64,000 nucleotides of DNA, taken from NCBI GenBank assembly GCA_030015575.1, contig JASDDO010000016.1, forward strand, positions 112,053,241 to 112,117,240, in the 5' to 3' direction. Both the position numbers and the translations under genes were made by a program. The stretch comes from Agapanthus africanus. Its lineage: Eukaryota > Streptophyta > Magnoliopsida > Asparagales > Amaryllidaceae. The notes beneath the pieces are model-generated. The model had not been told where the DNA came from, ran no database searches, and saw nothing but the letters and a program-made list of their open reading frames with translations. Position 1 is the first letter of the stretch, and each line of letters opens with the position of its first letter. Below are positions 1 through 12,600 of this stretch, piece by piece.

Positions 1-204
1 TTGTGAGCTTGATGAAGGAGAAGAAGAAGAAAAGAATTATATGAATGATTATCCAAATGAAACTTATCCAATAAATAATGGCACCATGGTTGAGTTAAGC
101 CCTCATGCTTAACTCATGTAGAGAATTAACCAAAGCATTAGGTTAAGGGTTGGGTTAACTTATATCTTGAACAAATGACAAGAGAGATGACTTTGTCAAT
201 GTTT

Positions 205-226
205 ATCAAGCTTCATGAAGCTTGAT
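205..226. promoter_or_regulatory. Palindrome with heat-shock-element-like TTCnnGAA, COP1 3' LTR
   Basis: A perfect 22-base palindrome centred on AAGCTTCATGAAGCTT. TTC-AT-GAA matches the inverted pair of a heat-shock element, and the outer units (CAA, TTG) are one base off. A TTGACC W-box-like site follows within ten bases. The same position in COP3, COP6 and COP8 carries equivalent but different palindromes. No binding has been shown; the role is inferred. Confidence 0.5.
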
Positions 227-472
227 AACTTTGACCAAAGTCACACTCTTTTATTATATGCTAGGAAAATAGTAAACCCTAATTTTAACCATGAGTTGGT
301 TCAAGTCTCATACACTCAACTTGTTTGTATCATCAAGCATGATACAAACATGTACACTTGCATATATCACATATATACAATGTGCACATTCAAGTGAGAA
401 AATCAATCTTAAGTGAACCAATACTAGTTAATGTAAAGTATTATATCAAATATATAATTATACATTAAATCA

Positions 473-567
473 TTAAATCAACACTTGATTTAACGATCCG
501 GTCATATTGTATATAATCGACTAATATCAATAGTAACAACTTATCGAATCAACACTTGATCCGATAA
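473..567 (-). repeat. Paired LTR hairpins (COP1)
   Basis: Two related inverted repeats in tandem. TTAAATCAA/TTGATTTAA has a 9-bp perfect stem and a 3-nt loop (473-493). TTATCGAATCAA/TTGATCCGATAA has a 12-bp stem with one mismatch and the same loop CAC (541-567). Both recur in COP8 (60889-60909, 60957-60983) and COP6 (57765-57785, 57691-57717), and the first also in COP2. A structured part of the transcript (R or U5) is likely but not shown. Confidence 0.55.
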
Positions 568-1742
568 CCCGGCTATATCGCATACAACCGATCAATGTCA
601 CAAATCGCGAGAATAGAATACAGTATCACATACTAGTATTATTCTCGGTCCCGCACATATCTCATATGCGCTCCTATGTCGTTTCGCTTAAGCCAGGAAA
701 CCCCTGTGTAGGACTCTAAAGACTCGTCAATACGCCGGCAGCGGGTGATGATCATATCAATCACCCACAAGCCACAAGCGGTCTGCTAAACGTAACGGCC
801 ACCCGGGTATTGAGCGATCAGAAGATCAACAAGCAAGCCTGCTCACACTCCTGTGAACCCAACCAGTAACACTACCGTACCGTCCGGTCTCTTCGTCTGA
901 TATGTCGCATATCTCACCTAGGGGTGGTAAACGTCAAACCCCAATAACTCGATAAGTCGTGTCTATATGAGGCTCATAACGGGTCGAGAAACTACTTGTA
1001 ACACTTACCAGAAAATCCCTAAAGCAACCTTGGCCAAGGACTTCCTGTTATAACCAATCGAGCACTGTGCAACATCAATTCCCTATACCGGGAGAGACGA
1101 AACCCCTCCTATCGCTCATTGCCTCCATGTGACTCGGGATTGTACCCAAAAGCCACCTTTTTGCATGCCCTCTTGGACGTGGTATGATGGAAATCAAAGC
1201 ACAGTGGGAATCACACAAGACTCTATGACGATCTCGGGTCTACAGACTAACCTGCAACAGTGTCACCAGAGAACTGCCATCTGACGTAAGGTATAATACC
1301 ATTTGGGAGTTCTCAGCGAGTTCGTCCAGTGTACCCAGTCACCACTGAGCACCCATACATCATCTCTGATGTCAAACACCAATGGATATGGGATCATCCA
1401 TCGCCCATCTGTATGGGTCGAGAAGGCATACGCAAGTCTACTCTGGTATATCGATGACCCGTCTCGATACACCCACGACTAGGGACTTTGAAGGATGTAC
1501 TTATGGACTACCACGTCCCCACTAGTATGATCCACATCATAGTCCAGGTATTCAAGTACACATCCTATGGGCTTTACCAACATGTAACAGAGAGACAATC
1601 AGTGTACACGTTAAGGTAAAGAGTAACCAGATAGCATACTATCATATCGAGCAAGAAAGTCATCCATATATATGTCCAAGCATCCACTACAATATACATC
1701 CTATGTATAGTAATGGCCTCTAGGGCATACATATAACTAACA

Positions 1743-1757
1743 ATCTCCCACTTGCAC
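1743..1757 (-). other. COP1 polypurine tract
   Basis: On the sense strand GCAAGTGGGAGAT abuts the LTR start TGTTAG. The same tract sits at the same place in COP3, COP6 and COP8. Confidence 0.8.
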
Positions 1758-4221
1758 TAGGGCCATCTGACAGCACTGGTTGTAGTATCTCATACTGAAC
1801 CATCCCATAAAAGTCTCTCTCTGGGATAAGGCCTTTGTAAGTGGATCCGCTGTGTTGTCCTCTGAGTCTACTCTCCTAACCTCAATCCCCTGGAGATCAA
1901 CCATCTCCACGATCAGGTGACACTGCCTTAGAATATGTCTGGATCACTGATGGGACGGGCATTCCTTGGCATAAGCCACAACTCCATTGTCACACAATGG
2001 AGGGAACAAAGTTCATCTCATGAACTATTATACACCCAGACTTCCTCTTTGGTAGCATCTTTGGTAGCGATGTATCTAGCCTTTATCGTCTAGTATGCCA
2101 CGGTATCTAGCTTGGAATTCTTCCAACATACCGTCCCTTTACCGAGGGTAAAGACAATGCCTATGACTGATATTCAGTCATCCTTATCACTCTGGAACTT
2201 TTCCAGTGATTCTCCCCAGGATCAATTGATACCTTCTCACTACAACTAGTGAGTGTCCTAATATCCAATTAGATCTATCTCACAGATCCAAAATCCAGGA
2301 TTCAGGAGGTATCATTATGATCCTATATGGAGAATCCTTGTGATAAGAGGAGATTGACCGAGTGTAGCATAGGAAACTCCTTCCCTATCAAGAGTATGTC
2401 ATCCACGTACTCTACGAGGATCACCAGCATACTCCCTACTTCCTTTTTGTATATACAAGGTTCATCTACCATTTTGATGAAGTCAAACTCTTTGACTATC
2501 ACATCAAAACAGATGTTTCAACTCCGCGATGCCTGTTTTATCACATAAAATATCTTGCACACGTTTCCGCTGTTCCCACTGTCTACGAAGCCCTCTTACT
2601 GTGTACTTACAGACTCTCTTCTAAAACATCATTTAGAAAAGCAGTCATGACACCCAACCGCCAGATATCGTAGTCATGGTATATAGCCGTGGCAAGTAGG
2701 ATCTGGATGGACTTAAGCATAGCTACTTAGAAGAGGTTTCATCATAAGCCATAACTGGTCTATAATGCAAACCTTTAACAAGTCTAGCTTTGAAAGTCTC
2801 AACTTTTCCATGTACACCAAGTAATCTTCTCAAGATATACTTGCTCCTGATGGGGATTTAACCCTTCAGATAAAGCAACCAAAGTCCATACTTTGTTGGT
2901 GTATAAGGATTCCATCTCAGATCGATAAACATCCAGCCATTCTTACAGAGTCACACTCCTGATGGCCAGCTCGAAACTAGTTAGGTCATCATCCCATGAT
3001 ACAATCCTCGCTCCCACTGTCATAGAGAAACCGGAGTATCTCTCAGGTGGGTGAGGAACCCTACTAGATCGGCGGAGAGGCTGAGGTTCGTTGGTTACTA
3101 TTGAATCCTTCGGTTCTACCAAATCATCAACTTTAGTTTGTATAGCTGGAACATTTCCAGTTCTACCTCATGTCCACTAATTTCTTCATAAGAAATTCCC
3201 TTTCACAAAGGTGGCATGCTTAGCAACAAAACATCTTTTGTTCCTCGGTTAGGTAGAAGATATCTCTTGCGAATACTTGGGATATCCAACAAACTTCCAC
3301 AGAACTGACTTTGCCTCGAGCTTGTCCGGATTATGGTTTTTAGACATAGGCCGGACAACCCCAAATCTTAACTGACTTAAGAGATGGTCTCTTCCCTTTC
3401 CATATCTCATATGAAATGGTAGGCAACTGATTTGATCGGAACCCTATTCAATAGGTATGCAACTTCATAAGTGCATAACTCCCTAAAAAGAAATAGGAAA
3501 CTCAGTAGTACTCATCATAGAGCACACCATATCACATAGGGTGCTATTGCTCCGCCCCGATATACCATCGTGCTATGGTGTATACGGAGGAGTAATGCTG
3601 AGAGAGAATCTCATTCTCCTTTAGAATAATCCAGGAATTCCGTGCTCAAGTATTCTCCTCCTTGATCGCATCAAGGGACATAATACTTATACCCGTATTT
3701 TGTTTCTCTACTTCTAATTTATATTCTATGAATATCTCAAAAGGTTCGGACTTGTGTTTCAACAGGAACATATGTCTGAATCTTGAGAGATTATCAGAGA
3801 ATGTAATGAAGTACAAAGAACCGGTCTTGGCATGTGTAGACAGGGGACCTTCATACATCAGCATATATCAATCCCAAGAGTTCACTAACTCTTTCTCTGT
3901 TTCAAATAAACAGAGCTATGGTCATCTTATCTATGTGACATGACTGGCAAGTTTCACAAGATGTAAATTCAAACTAATTTAAATATGCATCTAAATGTAA
4001 CTTCAGCCAGTCGGGTCGCATTGATATGACCTAGTTTACAATGCCTCAAGAAGGATTCGTTCATTTCTGAACTCTTCCTCTTGTGTGTGTTCTGTATACT
4101 AGGAACTGTAGTTTGATTTAGAACGTCAATGCTTATAGATAACGTGCCTGAACCGATCAACTATTGATATAGGAAATGTTAAAAACATTATCCAACAATA
4201 CAAAATTATATCCTTCTTTAT
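1758..4221 (-). pseudogene. COP1 pol remnant: integrase, RT, RNase H
   Basis: Sense is right to left. An integrase core fragment is open at 3646-3864 (THAKTGSLYFITFSDNL, then LLKHKSEPFE). The HHCC end lies at 3969-4160 with SFLRHCKLGHINATRLAE; here the first zinc-binding His is kept. RT remnants occupy about 2300-2950 and RNase H about 1790-2230. Many stops and frameshifts break the frame. The segment between the RT end and the RNase H domain is missing: about 215 bases present in COP3 (near 28430-28640) are gone, with the same junction as in COP6 and COP8. A second shared loss lies before the RNase H CDNNG motif. Confidence 0.85.
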
Positions 4222-4713
4222 CTAAATAAAGAGACTGATATGATTTTGTATATCAGGTTCGGTATCTAATAACATTTGTTCAGAATCAATGTATTCTGGT
4301 AATACAGGGTGACAGTGACCAACAGACTTGGCTGCAACATTTGCACCGTTTTCTGCCTCAAGAAACTCATCACCCGTTCTCAGTTCTCTACCTTTCTGTA
4401 GCCCATGTAACAAATTATATATGCGGGATCCTGATCTGGTATCACATACCCAGGACGTAAAGGATACTGAGAAACAGTTCTGTGTAACGAACACACCCGA
4501 AGAAGATGCATCAACATGCACTTTCTTCGTTTGGGCGGCACGGGAATTCTGGTAATCCCCTAATTCCTGCTCTATGTTATAACATTTATAAGTTGGAGCG
4601 GGACCAACATTCCCCAGCTCAGTATAACAAGCGGGTTCGGTCAATATATCCATTTTATTATCTTGATTAAGGCGTGATATGGTCGCTACCTGGAGAGAGA
4701 GAGAAGAAAACAC
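4222..4713 (-). pseudogene. COP1 protease-region ORF (163 codons)
   Basis: This open stretch corresponds to the start of pol in COP3. It contains TSWVCDTRSGSRIY, a damaged copy of the copia aspartic protease motif (TSWVLDTGSGSHIY in COP3): the Asp and Thr are kept but the following Gly is Arg. The start codon used by COP3 is ATA here, a loss shared with COP6. The upstream 60 residues resemble no gag domain and have no CCHC knuckle. Probably not translated to an active protease. Confidence 0.8.
4690..4709 (-). promoter_or_regulatory. Putative splice acceptor before pol (COP1)
   Basis: On the sense strand a run of TTCT and CT repeats ends in CCAG directly before GTAGCGACC. The same pyrimidine tract plus AG precedes pol in COP3, COP6 and COP5. 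It could be a 3' splice site for a pol subgenomic RNA. No donor has been assigned. Confidence 0.4.
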
Positions 4714-4885
4714 TCGGCGTGCGCTCTTTCAAGATCAGATTGGTTATTATTTTATCTAATCAGGATGGCTCCTACTGTTTTTATCAAATCTTCCTTCAAA
4801 CCCTAAAAGGAAAGACTTGCCGGGATTAATTACACGCTACAAGTTCGCCAATCTTTCAGCCAGGCCAGTGTTGGTACTTTGAGGG

Positions 4886-4912
4886 AGGTTCCCCGTTCTT
4901 TCGTATGGACCT
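4886..4912 (-). other. GAAA-tetraloop hairpin (COP1, decayed)
   Basis: Sense strand AGGT, a 6-base arm, GAAA, a 6-base arm, GGA bulge, ACCT. Two pairs are broken here compared with COP6, where the stem is perfect. Confidence 0.4.
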
Positions 4913-5127
4913 AATTACAGTAAACCTCGTTTTCCCAGAGGCGTAACCCCGTTGACACCTTTCTAGACACCTACTTGATCGGCTAATTGTAATGTGTAAA
5001 ACTCTCCCAGGAGTAACAATTACTCACAGCGGGTATCAGGATCCAACTATCTCATAGAAGGTATGCAATCTCATTGCAAATTTCAACACTTGAAATTCCC
5101 GATAATTTTGCCCCTAGCGTCCTATGA

Positions 5128-5320
5128 CCTTGATGGAGGCCAAACTACGCATAGTCCGCTAGTCAAGTTCAACCCGTCATTTCCTGATTAAATTAAACCC
5201 ACCCGCACGACCCTTACGGAGGCCAAACAACGCCGTACGTATACCCTAATCCAATCGCATCGTATGCTAGCAGATAAGCATTAGTTAGCTACCGTACACT
5301 ACGCCTTGAAGGAGGCCAAA
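5128..5320 (-). repeat. Three-copy short leader motif (COP1)
   Basis: Plus-strand copies near 5128-5143, 5212-5228 and 5303-5320, each CCTT, a short spacer, then GGCCAAAC. They match the three TTGAC/GTCAA copies in the leaders of COP3 and COP6 and the three CCTTGACTTTGGCCAACAA copies of COP5, with spacings of about 80-95 bases. Confidence 0.6.
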
Positions 5321-5467
5321 CTACCGCAGCACGAATACTAACTAGTACTTATCTGAAATGACAGAGGGCTACGACAGGTTTTTATGAAAACCCTTTGCGT
5401 AATGAACTTGATATCGTTGTAGAATCGAATGAATTTTAAATGGAGTGTTTTTGAGGCTTTTCTAGTT

Positions 5468-5725
5468 TTGCTAAAGGGGTCACGCCCGGTGAAGGGATCG
5501 TCGGCCCTTTCCTCATCGAATAAGGTGCAGGATATATCATATATACCGCTGTGCAAAGTAAGAACTATAGGAGCAATCAAAAGATAAACCGAGGGGTGTA
5601 GCATCTGCCAGTTATTGATAAAGGGGTCACTCCCGGTGAAGGGATCTCGGCCCTTTCCTTATCGAATAAGGTGCAGGATGTTCTACAAGGAACACCGCGA
5701 TGCAAAGCAAGAACTGTAGCTACCT
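5468..5725 (-). repeat. Duplicated structured leader module (COP1)
   Basis: Two units (sense order 5725-5618, then 5565-5468). Each contains GCTTTGCA, a stem-loop, TGCACC, and then elements that pair AAGGG with CCCTT and TCAC with GTGA around CGGGA. The first stem is GGTGTTC/GAACATC and the second GGTATAT/ATATATC. COP6 keeps the same two types in the same order. Confidence 0.65.
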
Positions 5726-7575
5726 ATTTTTGAAAATTCGATTCTACAACATCTTTTAGGTTTCTTTTTCTTTCATTAATCATATTAATGAAGTCCCATC
5801 ATTTAAGTCACCTAAACATCACAGATAAATACGACGTACACTTATGCCATCCGCATTCGCCTCGATGTCCCCTCGTGCACTGTTAGGTTAGGTAACTAAT
5901 GGAAGAGCGGGGCAGGGCTAGCGCGAGTGCAAAACATAAGTAACGTCTATATAATATATCATATACAGTATCTATCATCTCATATCAAATGATCACATCA
6001 CAGATATAGCAGCAGAAGAAACATATGAAACATTGGATATACTAGGACGTCCGTGTTTTCAATACGAGCATGTATAAAACACGGATTCCACGGTCGCGAT
6101 GAATAGCCAAACCCACACCCCTAGACCCCTACGAGAGCGGCAAGCAACCCTACCAATTCTAGAGTTAAGAGACCCGGACTCGACTCCTCAAGTTGGTCTC
6201 CCACTGGACTCCAGAACCCGGTTACTTGTGCTCTCCTCCTTGGGTCTATCCTAGTGCGGAAAAGTAAATAATATACAAATGATGACATCTTCCGCAACCT
6301 GGAAGTGCCCCAATAAAAGAATATTACATACAATAAATTTTACATGAATGAAAATAAAAACTCTCATCTCACATAAAACCCCCGGCTATTCAAAACGCAA
6401 CGATCCAATATAACATATCCAGCAACACATAACATCACATGTCATCAACGTAAGTAAACATGCGTATCCCAATTGTCGTTGACATATAGCAACGAAACCA
6501 GCGATATCACATATTACACTTACGGTCACATTAAAGAAAGTGTAAAACTACAACAGTTGGAATCCTCAAACTCTTTAGACATCGCATGCCTAATTGTCTG
6601 AATTCCTTAGACATCACATGCCTAACAATTATAAACTCCGCATTTTAGTCTCAATATCGAAAACACTTTTCAATATCTAGTCGGGCAATTCAACAAGATT
6701 CCCGATATTCTGATCGAATGCTCATCGCAAACTTTAGTAGACGACCGCACCCCCGGATGCCGTCGACGAAGTGCACTAAGGCGGAACACCGTTGCCGCGA
6801 GCACCCGAACGGATGCTTTTGGCGACGGGGTTCTCCTACAGTCACTTGGTCGGGGCTATGGGGCATGGCTGTCTATTAAGTTTACCCGGCGAGTATCCGC
6901 GTACGCTACGTGATTACGACGGACTTTTGATCACATCAAAATTCCGTGGAAACAGATCAAGTGAGACTAAACCGCTATGTTTATAACATCCAAATCAGTT
7001 ATCTCATAACTACTTGTGGATTCCAAATATTGTATCACATTCCAGATAAATAGAAAATGTTAAACTTTCCGATCGAACAATCAAACACCCAAGTTTTCCC
7101 CAAACAGCTCAACTCTTGAAATAAGTTCAAAAACATCCATTTCATGCCACAGTACCAACGGTCCAGCCGTAGAAGGGTCAAGCCAACGCCTCACATGTGG
7201 CACGCCGTACTGCCCCAAACCCTAAGGTTCAAAGGGGTTCAAGACGGTCATATAATCGAGTTAAGGTTTGTTGTCTTCTAGAGGGTCCATCGCGTTACTT
7301 GCACTACTTAGAACGTTATTAAACTACGGAAAAATCCAACACATGGAAATTTTCCGGCAGGGGAAAAATTGGGTATTTATATCCGGTCGAACATTTTGAC
7401 ATGTTCTAAATTATCCGGAAAAACGGAGACAAAGTTAAAGATTCCGATCGAATCGACGATCTCCCAATACAACCCAGAAAACTCAACACTTGAGTATAAG
7501 TTAAACTTACCCAGAAAACACAGGAATCAATATAGGACATTGCTGTGCAAAGCACGTGCCAAGAATCACCTTTGT

Positions 7576-7624
7576 GGCCGCGGAACCGCCGCACATGCTA
7601 AGGTGGGGCCACGGTTCCGCGGCG
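7576..7624 (-). other. GC-rich leader hairpin (COP1)
   Basis: Arms GCCGCGGAACCG (7577-7588) and CGGTTCCGCGGC (7612-7623) form a 12-bp perfect stem, about 190 bases after the primer binding site. Equivalent hairpins lie at 50834-50882 (COP6) and 41428-41466 (COP5). Confidence 0.7.
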
Positions 7625-7808
7625 CTTTGGTTGACTTGGGCACACGTGCTTCACAGTAACTCTTATAATACCCTGCTGTAATTTTTGGATATTTTTAATT
7701 TGGAAAAATCCACATTTTCAGAAAATATACTGAGAAGGGTTTGAGTTAGGGTTTCGGGGTTCGATCGGATTTCTAACATCGTCTGCACTTCGCCTAAAGC
7801 TCTAGCTA

Positions 7809-7821
7809 GGCTCTTATACCA
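7809..7821 (-). other. COP1 primer binding site
   Basis: Sense strand TGGTATAAGAGCC, one base different from the initiator tRNA-Met site TGGTATCAGAGCC, one base from the LTR end. Confidence 0.85.
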
Positions 7822-7822
7822 C

Positions 7823-10036
7823 TGTAGGGTTCCTAGGCACACACAAGAGGTTCCACAAGGCATCAACCATGCCAAATTCAAATTTTCCGGTGCCGAGAAA
7901 CCCTAGACTAGATCGTTAACTAGAGATTAGGCGAAACTACAAGAAAGCAAACTACTTTGCTACTAAGTGAATGGAAATACAACCTTTGTAGATCCGGTCC
8001 TCCACTTCTAAAGCTCCGTGTTGACGTCCCTCCGCTGCGATCATCGGATCCCGGACTCTAGCGATGGTTTCATCGGAGAAATGATCGGGCTAGGTCATTG
8101 ACTTCGAGGTCGAAGATGATCTACGTCGGGGAGACTCAAACTCAAGCTATTCCTTCACTTGGTCAAAAACTTTGTGAAGAGAACACCCTATACTACATGG
8201 CAAGTAGTGGAGGATGAAAAAATAGGAAGTGGGTTTACTTTATAATTGGATTTCTCACTTTTTTTCTCATGGCACCATTAGAGCTAGCAAGCTTTTGTGA
8301 GCTTGATGAAGGAGAAGAAGAAGAAAAGAATTATATGAATGATTATCCAAATGAAACTTATCCAATAAATAATGGCACCATGGTTGAGTTAAGCCCTCAT
8401 GCTTCACTCATGTGGAGAATTAACCAAAGCATTAGGTTAAGGGTTCGGTTAACTAATATCTTGAACAAATGACAAAAGAGTTGACTTTGTCAATATTTAT
8501 CAAGTTTCATGAAGCTTGATAACTTTGACCAAAGTCACACTCTTTTGTTATATGCTAGGAAAATAGCAAACCCTAATTTTAACCTTGAGTTGGTTCAAAT
8601 CTCATACACTCAACTTGTTTGTATCATCAAGCATGATACAAACATGTACACTTGCATATATCACATATAAACAATGTGCACATTCAAGTGAGAAAATCAA
8701 TCTTAAGTGAACCAATACTAATTAATGTAAAGTAATTTATCAAATATATAATTATACATTAAATCATTAAATCAACACTTGATTTAACGATCCGGTCATA
8801 TTGTATATAACCGACTAATATCAATAGTAACAACTTATCGAATCAACACTTGATCCGATAACTCGGCTATATCGCATACAACCGATCAATGTCACAAATC
8901 GCGAGAATAGAATACAGTATCACATACTAGTATTATTCTCGGTCCCGCACATATCTCATATGCGCTCTTATTTCGTTTCGCTTGAGCCAGGAAAGCCCTG
9001 TGTAGGACTCTAAAGACTCGTCAATACGCCGGCAGCAGGTGATGATCATATCAATCGCCCACAAGCCGCAAGCGGTCTGCTAAACGTAACGGCCACCCGG
9101 GTATTGAGAGATCAGAAGATCAACGAGCAACCACGCTCACACTCCTGTGAATCCAACCAGTAACACTACCGTACAGTCCGGTCTCTTCGTCTGATATGTC
9201 ACATATCTCGTCTAGGGGTGGTAAATGTCAGACCCCAATAACTCGATAAATCGTGTCGATATGAGGCTCATAACGGGTCGAGAAACTACTGGTAACACTT
9301 ACCAGTAAATCCCTAAAGCAGCCTTGGCCAAGGACTTCCTGTTATAGCCAATCGAGCACTGTGCAACATCAACTCCCTATACCGGGAGAGACGAAACCCC
9401 TCCTATCGCTCATTGCCTCCATGTGACTCGGGACTGTACCCAAAAGCCACCTTTTTGCACGCCCTCTTAGACGTGGTATGATGGAAATCAAAGCACAGTG
9501 GGAATTACACAAGACTCTATGACGATTTCGGGTCTACAGACTAACCTGCACCAGTGTCACCAGAGAACTGCCATCTGACGTAAGGTATAATACCATCTGG
9601 GAGTTCTCGGCGAGTCCGTCCAGTGTACCCACTCACCACTGAGCACCCATATATCATCTATGATGTCAAACACCAATGGATATGGGATCATCCATCGTCC
9701 ATCTGTATGGGTCGAGAAAGTATACGCTAGTCTACTCTGGTATATCGATGCCCCGTCTCGTTACACCCACGACTAAGGACTTTGAAGGATGTACTTATGG
9801 ACTACCACGTCCCCACTAGTATGATCCGCGTCATAATCCAGATAGTCAAGTACACATCCTATGGGCTTTACCAACATGTAACAGAGAGACAATCAGTGTA
9901 CACGTTAAGGTAAAGAGTAACCAGATAGTATACTATCATATCGAGCAAGAAAGTCATCCCTATATATGTCCAAGCATCCACTACAATATACATTCTATGT
10001 ATAGTAATGGCCTCTAGGGCATACATATAACTAACA
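7823..10036 (-). repeat. COP1 5' LTR
   Basis: 2214 bp, sense start TGTTAGT and end CCTACA. It is nearly identical to 1-1742 over the shared part. The HSE-like palindrome at 8499-8520 has one arm base changed compared with the other LTR. Confidence 0.93.
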
Positions 10037-12014
10037 CTGTTTGTATATACGTATATCTTGATAGTTTTTATTATTTTTAAATATTTTTGTAGGATGTCTA
10101 TATTATATTAGCGACATGTTGTATATTTTGGATATCGGTTATTATATATGATGATTATGGTCCTGATTTTAGAGTGATTTTGTATTATGTTTGTTTATTT
10201 CGTTATATATTATGCGTGTGATGTTATTGATATATATTTTTGTATTTGAGTATATGATATAGTGTGTGATATATTATTGTGTACATGTCGGACAAAAAAC
10301 AATGACAATATTTTTTTTAAATGTTTGCCCCTATGGATAGCACCGTAGGGGCAAAATTCTGCCCTATGGGTTCCGCCGTAGGAGTAAAATATTAGGAAAA
10401 ACTGATATAGTGCCTGCATTGCACACACAATCCTGCACGAAGGGGAGGACCTGGGGATCATGTCTGCCTTAATAGGCAGAAGGCTCCCTAGACCCATTTT
10501 TGTCAATTTTGATATCTATGTGTAAAGAATCTAAAGACAAATATGATATGCTTTAATTGTGTTTCATTGCTAGAATCCTGCAAGATTTCAAAGAACGACA
10601 ATAAAAAAACCCAGCTATCCTAATTATATAATAAAATTGTCTGACCATTTTGAAATTGAGCTGGCTACCCCTTTCAAGACATGTAATTGATCATGTATGC
10701 ACGAATGACCTGCACGAAATACTAATGTTTGCCACTGTTTATATATAAAAAAAAGTAATAATTTTGCCACATAAAGCGATTTTTTTAAATTATCGGAAAG
10801 GTGTTAATTTTTTATTACTTGATGGACAGAATTAGGGACTTTTAATTTGAATCTTTTTATACATATAATACTATATAATATGGAGGCAACGAATAATGCT
10901 GATTCATCTATAACGATATGTCTGGCATTTGTCGTTTTTTTCTGTTAGGAATGGCCTATTATCGTGACCGTGTCCTATATTACCATAAATTCACTATTAG
11001 CGATTTACTATTTGAAACGATAGTTTTCAATGGGGGAACACTACCTTTCCATATCGGAAGATTCATTGTTGCGATTTAAATGGGCATAAAATAGGTTTGT
11101 GTTAAATCACTCTAGAAAATATTTAATACACGCATATACACAAATATATACAAACAAATGATACAAAAAGACCATGTTTATAGCTAAGTTGTCCGTTTTA
11201 TCCTATCATATATCACGTTTCATTACAAGTGATATTTTGCATTTTCATGATAACTTTGATCATGTCATTGGGAACATACCTAAACAACATTAGAAATATG
11301 CTTACAAAATAGTGCTCGACTTCAATTTAGTGCTTGACTTCTCTACCACATCTCTACCAATATTAAAAATAAGCATTAGGCATATAGTCTTGTTAAGATG
11401 TTAGTAAGGAGAATGGAGAATTTAGCTTTAATTTAAATATTATTAAAAAAAGGCGTAGAGCCCGTTGACTATATCTTTTATGCACACTTTAGATGGGATC
11501 ACATATAAATCTAAGTCAATGTCAATGATTGTACACCAACTTTTATATTTATCCATTTACAGCCGGCTAACAACCTTTTGTAAAATTTCTTCCATTATCT
11601 ATCTAACTTTGAAGTTTTGATACAGTGAAAGAAACATTTCACGCAGTATCAAGAATACCCAGACACGATTTTCATTGGTCATGTATTAAATTCTATTTCT
11701 TTGATTCTCTTGTTTTTGAGTCAAATATTTTCGACCTGCAGGATATGCTAGAACATAACGTATATTCTAACGTAACGTATATTCCCTTAATCCTTTTCAT
11801 GATTTCAGAGTTTTAATTGGTGCAATATAACAAACATTTCACATTCTTAATTGCTTATGTGACTAATTGTTTTTGTTTTGCCATTGAAAGTTCTTACAAA
11901 GAAAAAGAGTTGCCTGTCCAAATTTTTTGTTGTTTTACTTTCTAATTTCAATTATTTATGAATTTGAGCAACACTATAGCCTAGTGATAAATTCTTTTTG
12001 ATGTTGATGTTATA
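10037..12014. other. AT-rich spacer without supported gene
   Basis: No LTR, gene or RNA is recognised. The stretch is AT-rich with short open frames only (98 codons at 10210-10506 minus, 63 codons at 11625-11816 plus) that show no family motif. A pair of GC-rich inverted repeats at 10327-10384 hints at a DNA transposon relic. Confidence 0.6.
10327..10384. repeat. Two adjacent inverted repeats in spacer
   Basis: GCCCCTATGG, a 6-nt loop, then CCGTAGGGGC (10327-10352) forms a 10-bp stem with one G-T pair. A related unit follows (CCCTATGG/CCGTAGGA, about 10362-10383). Such phased CCCTANGG repeats resemble subterminal repeats of plant DNA transposons, but no ends or transposase are visible. Confidence 0.4.
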
Positions 12015-12600
12015 AAGAGCAAGTTTACGATCTATTGCAAGAGACAGAAAGTTGACTGGTCTAGTAATGGATTCCAGATCAAGCTTGCAAAGCTTGATCG
12101 GGTACTGGTCTCTCTTGACTGGGAACGGGGATTTCCATTTGTAAGCGTTACTTCAGTATCTAAGCTTACATCGGATTACATTCCTCTGAAGCTGGCAACG
12201 GGCGAGGATCATAATTACCATAAGAGAATGAAATTCAGATGCGAAAAACTATGGAACTTCGACGAGGAGATGGAAGGCATAGTACAGGAGAATTAGCAAT
12301 GGTCAACTAATAGGGAGGTCGCAGCGAGCAACTTAACCGTCGAACTCAGCCGGAGAAAAGTACTCAGGAAATGGGACAAAAGGAGACGGGGGTTAGAAAC
12401 GGCCAGGAAAAGAGAGTTACTGGGATATATAGAGTGTGCGGAAAAGATGGAAGAGGGAAGAGAGTTAACGCATGGCGAATATGAAAATCTTAAAAGTTGG
12501 CAGATTGAGATACAACACATCTACCATAAAGAAGAGATGGCTTGGGCACAAAGAGCAAGAGAGAAGTGGATACAGAAAGGGGATGAAAATGAAAGTTTCT
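12015..12600 (+). pseudogene. LINE (L1-type) relic: endonuclease end to RT start
   Basis: One frame reads through KLDRVLVSLDWERGFPF, a SDYIPLKL motif, a KFRCEKLWNFDEE motif and WAQRAREKWIQKGDENESF. This is the typical plant L1 order: the conserved KLDR.L.S..W and SD..PL motifs of the apurinic endonuclease, then the linker that ends in W.Q..R..W...GD.N..FF. One in-frame TAG lies near 12294-12296. The frame breaks at ESF, just where the COP2 LTR appears to start. No RT core is present. Confidence 0.8.

Larger units (their letters stand above)
1..1742 (-). repeat. COP1 3' LTR (partial)
   Basis: Matches 8295-10036 almost base for base and ends at CTAACA, the reverse complement of the LTR start TGTTAG. 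About 470 bases of the LTR end are missing beyond the left edge. It contains a long palindrome at 205-226 with TTCnnGAA at its centre, and two hairpins, at 473-493 and 541-567. Confidence 0.93.
4714..7808 (-). other. COP1 leader, about 3.1 kb, no gag recognised
   Basis: Region between the primer binding site and pol. It holds no open frame above about 96 codons and nothing resembling a copia gag or zinc knuckle on the sense strand. It carries conserved structure shared with COP6 and COP5: a GC-rich hairpin (7576-7624), a duplicated structured module (5468-5725), a three-copy short motif (5128-5320) and a tetraloop hairpin (4886-4912). Confidence 0.75.
1..10036 (-). mobile_element. COP1, Ty1/copia LTR retrotransposon, left end outside the window
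   Basis: A minus-strand copia element. Read from right to left it has a 5' LTR (10036 to 7823), a primer binding site, a leader of about 3.1 kb, a decayed pol in the copia order protease, integrase, RT, RNase H, a polypurine tract, and a 3' LTR that runs off the left edge. The LTRs begin TGTTAGT and end CCTACA on the sense strand. Its LTRs and internal region are closely similar to COP6 and COP8, so these three form one subfamily. The possible target duplication on the right is CTGTT (10037-10041), but its partner lies outside the window. No gag is recognised. Confidence 0.93.

Noticed and set aside
2327-2548. 73-codon plus-strand ORF, repeated at 62748-62933
   Set aside because: It is the antisense of the RT segment with SRSWN and YVDDILL in COP1 and COP8; it recurs only because the RT does.
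10210-10506. 98-codon minus ORF in the spacer
   Set aside because: It crosses the two inverted repeats, has no recognisable domain, and is of a length expected by chance.
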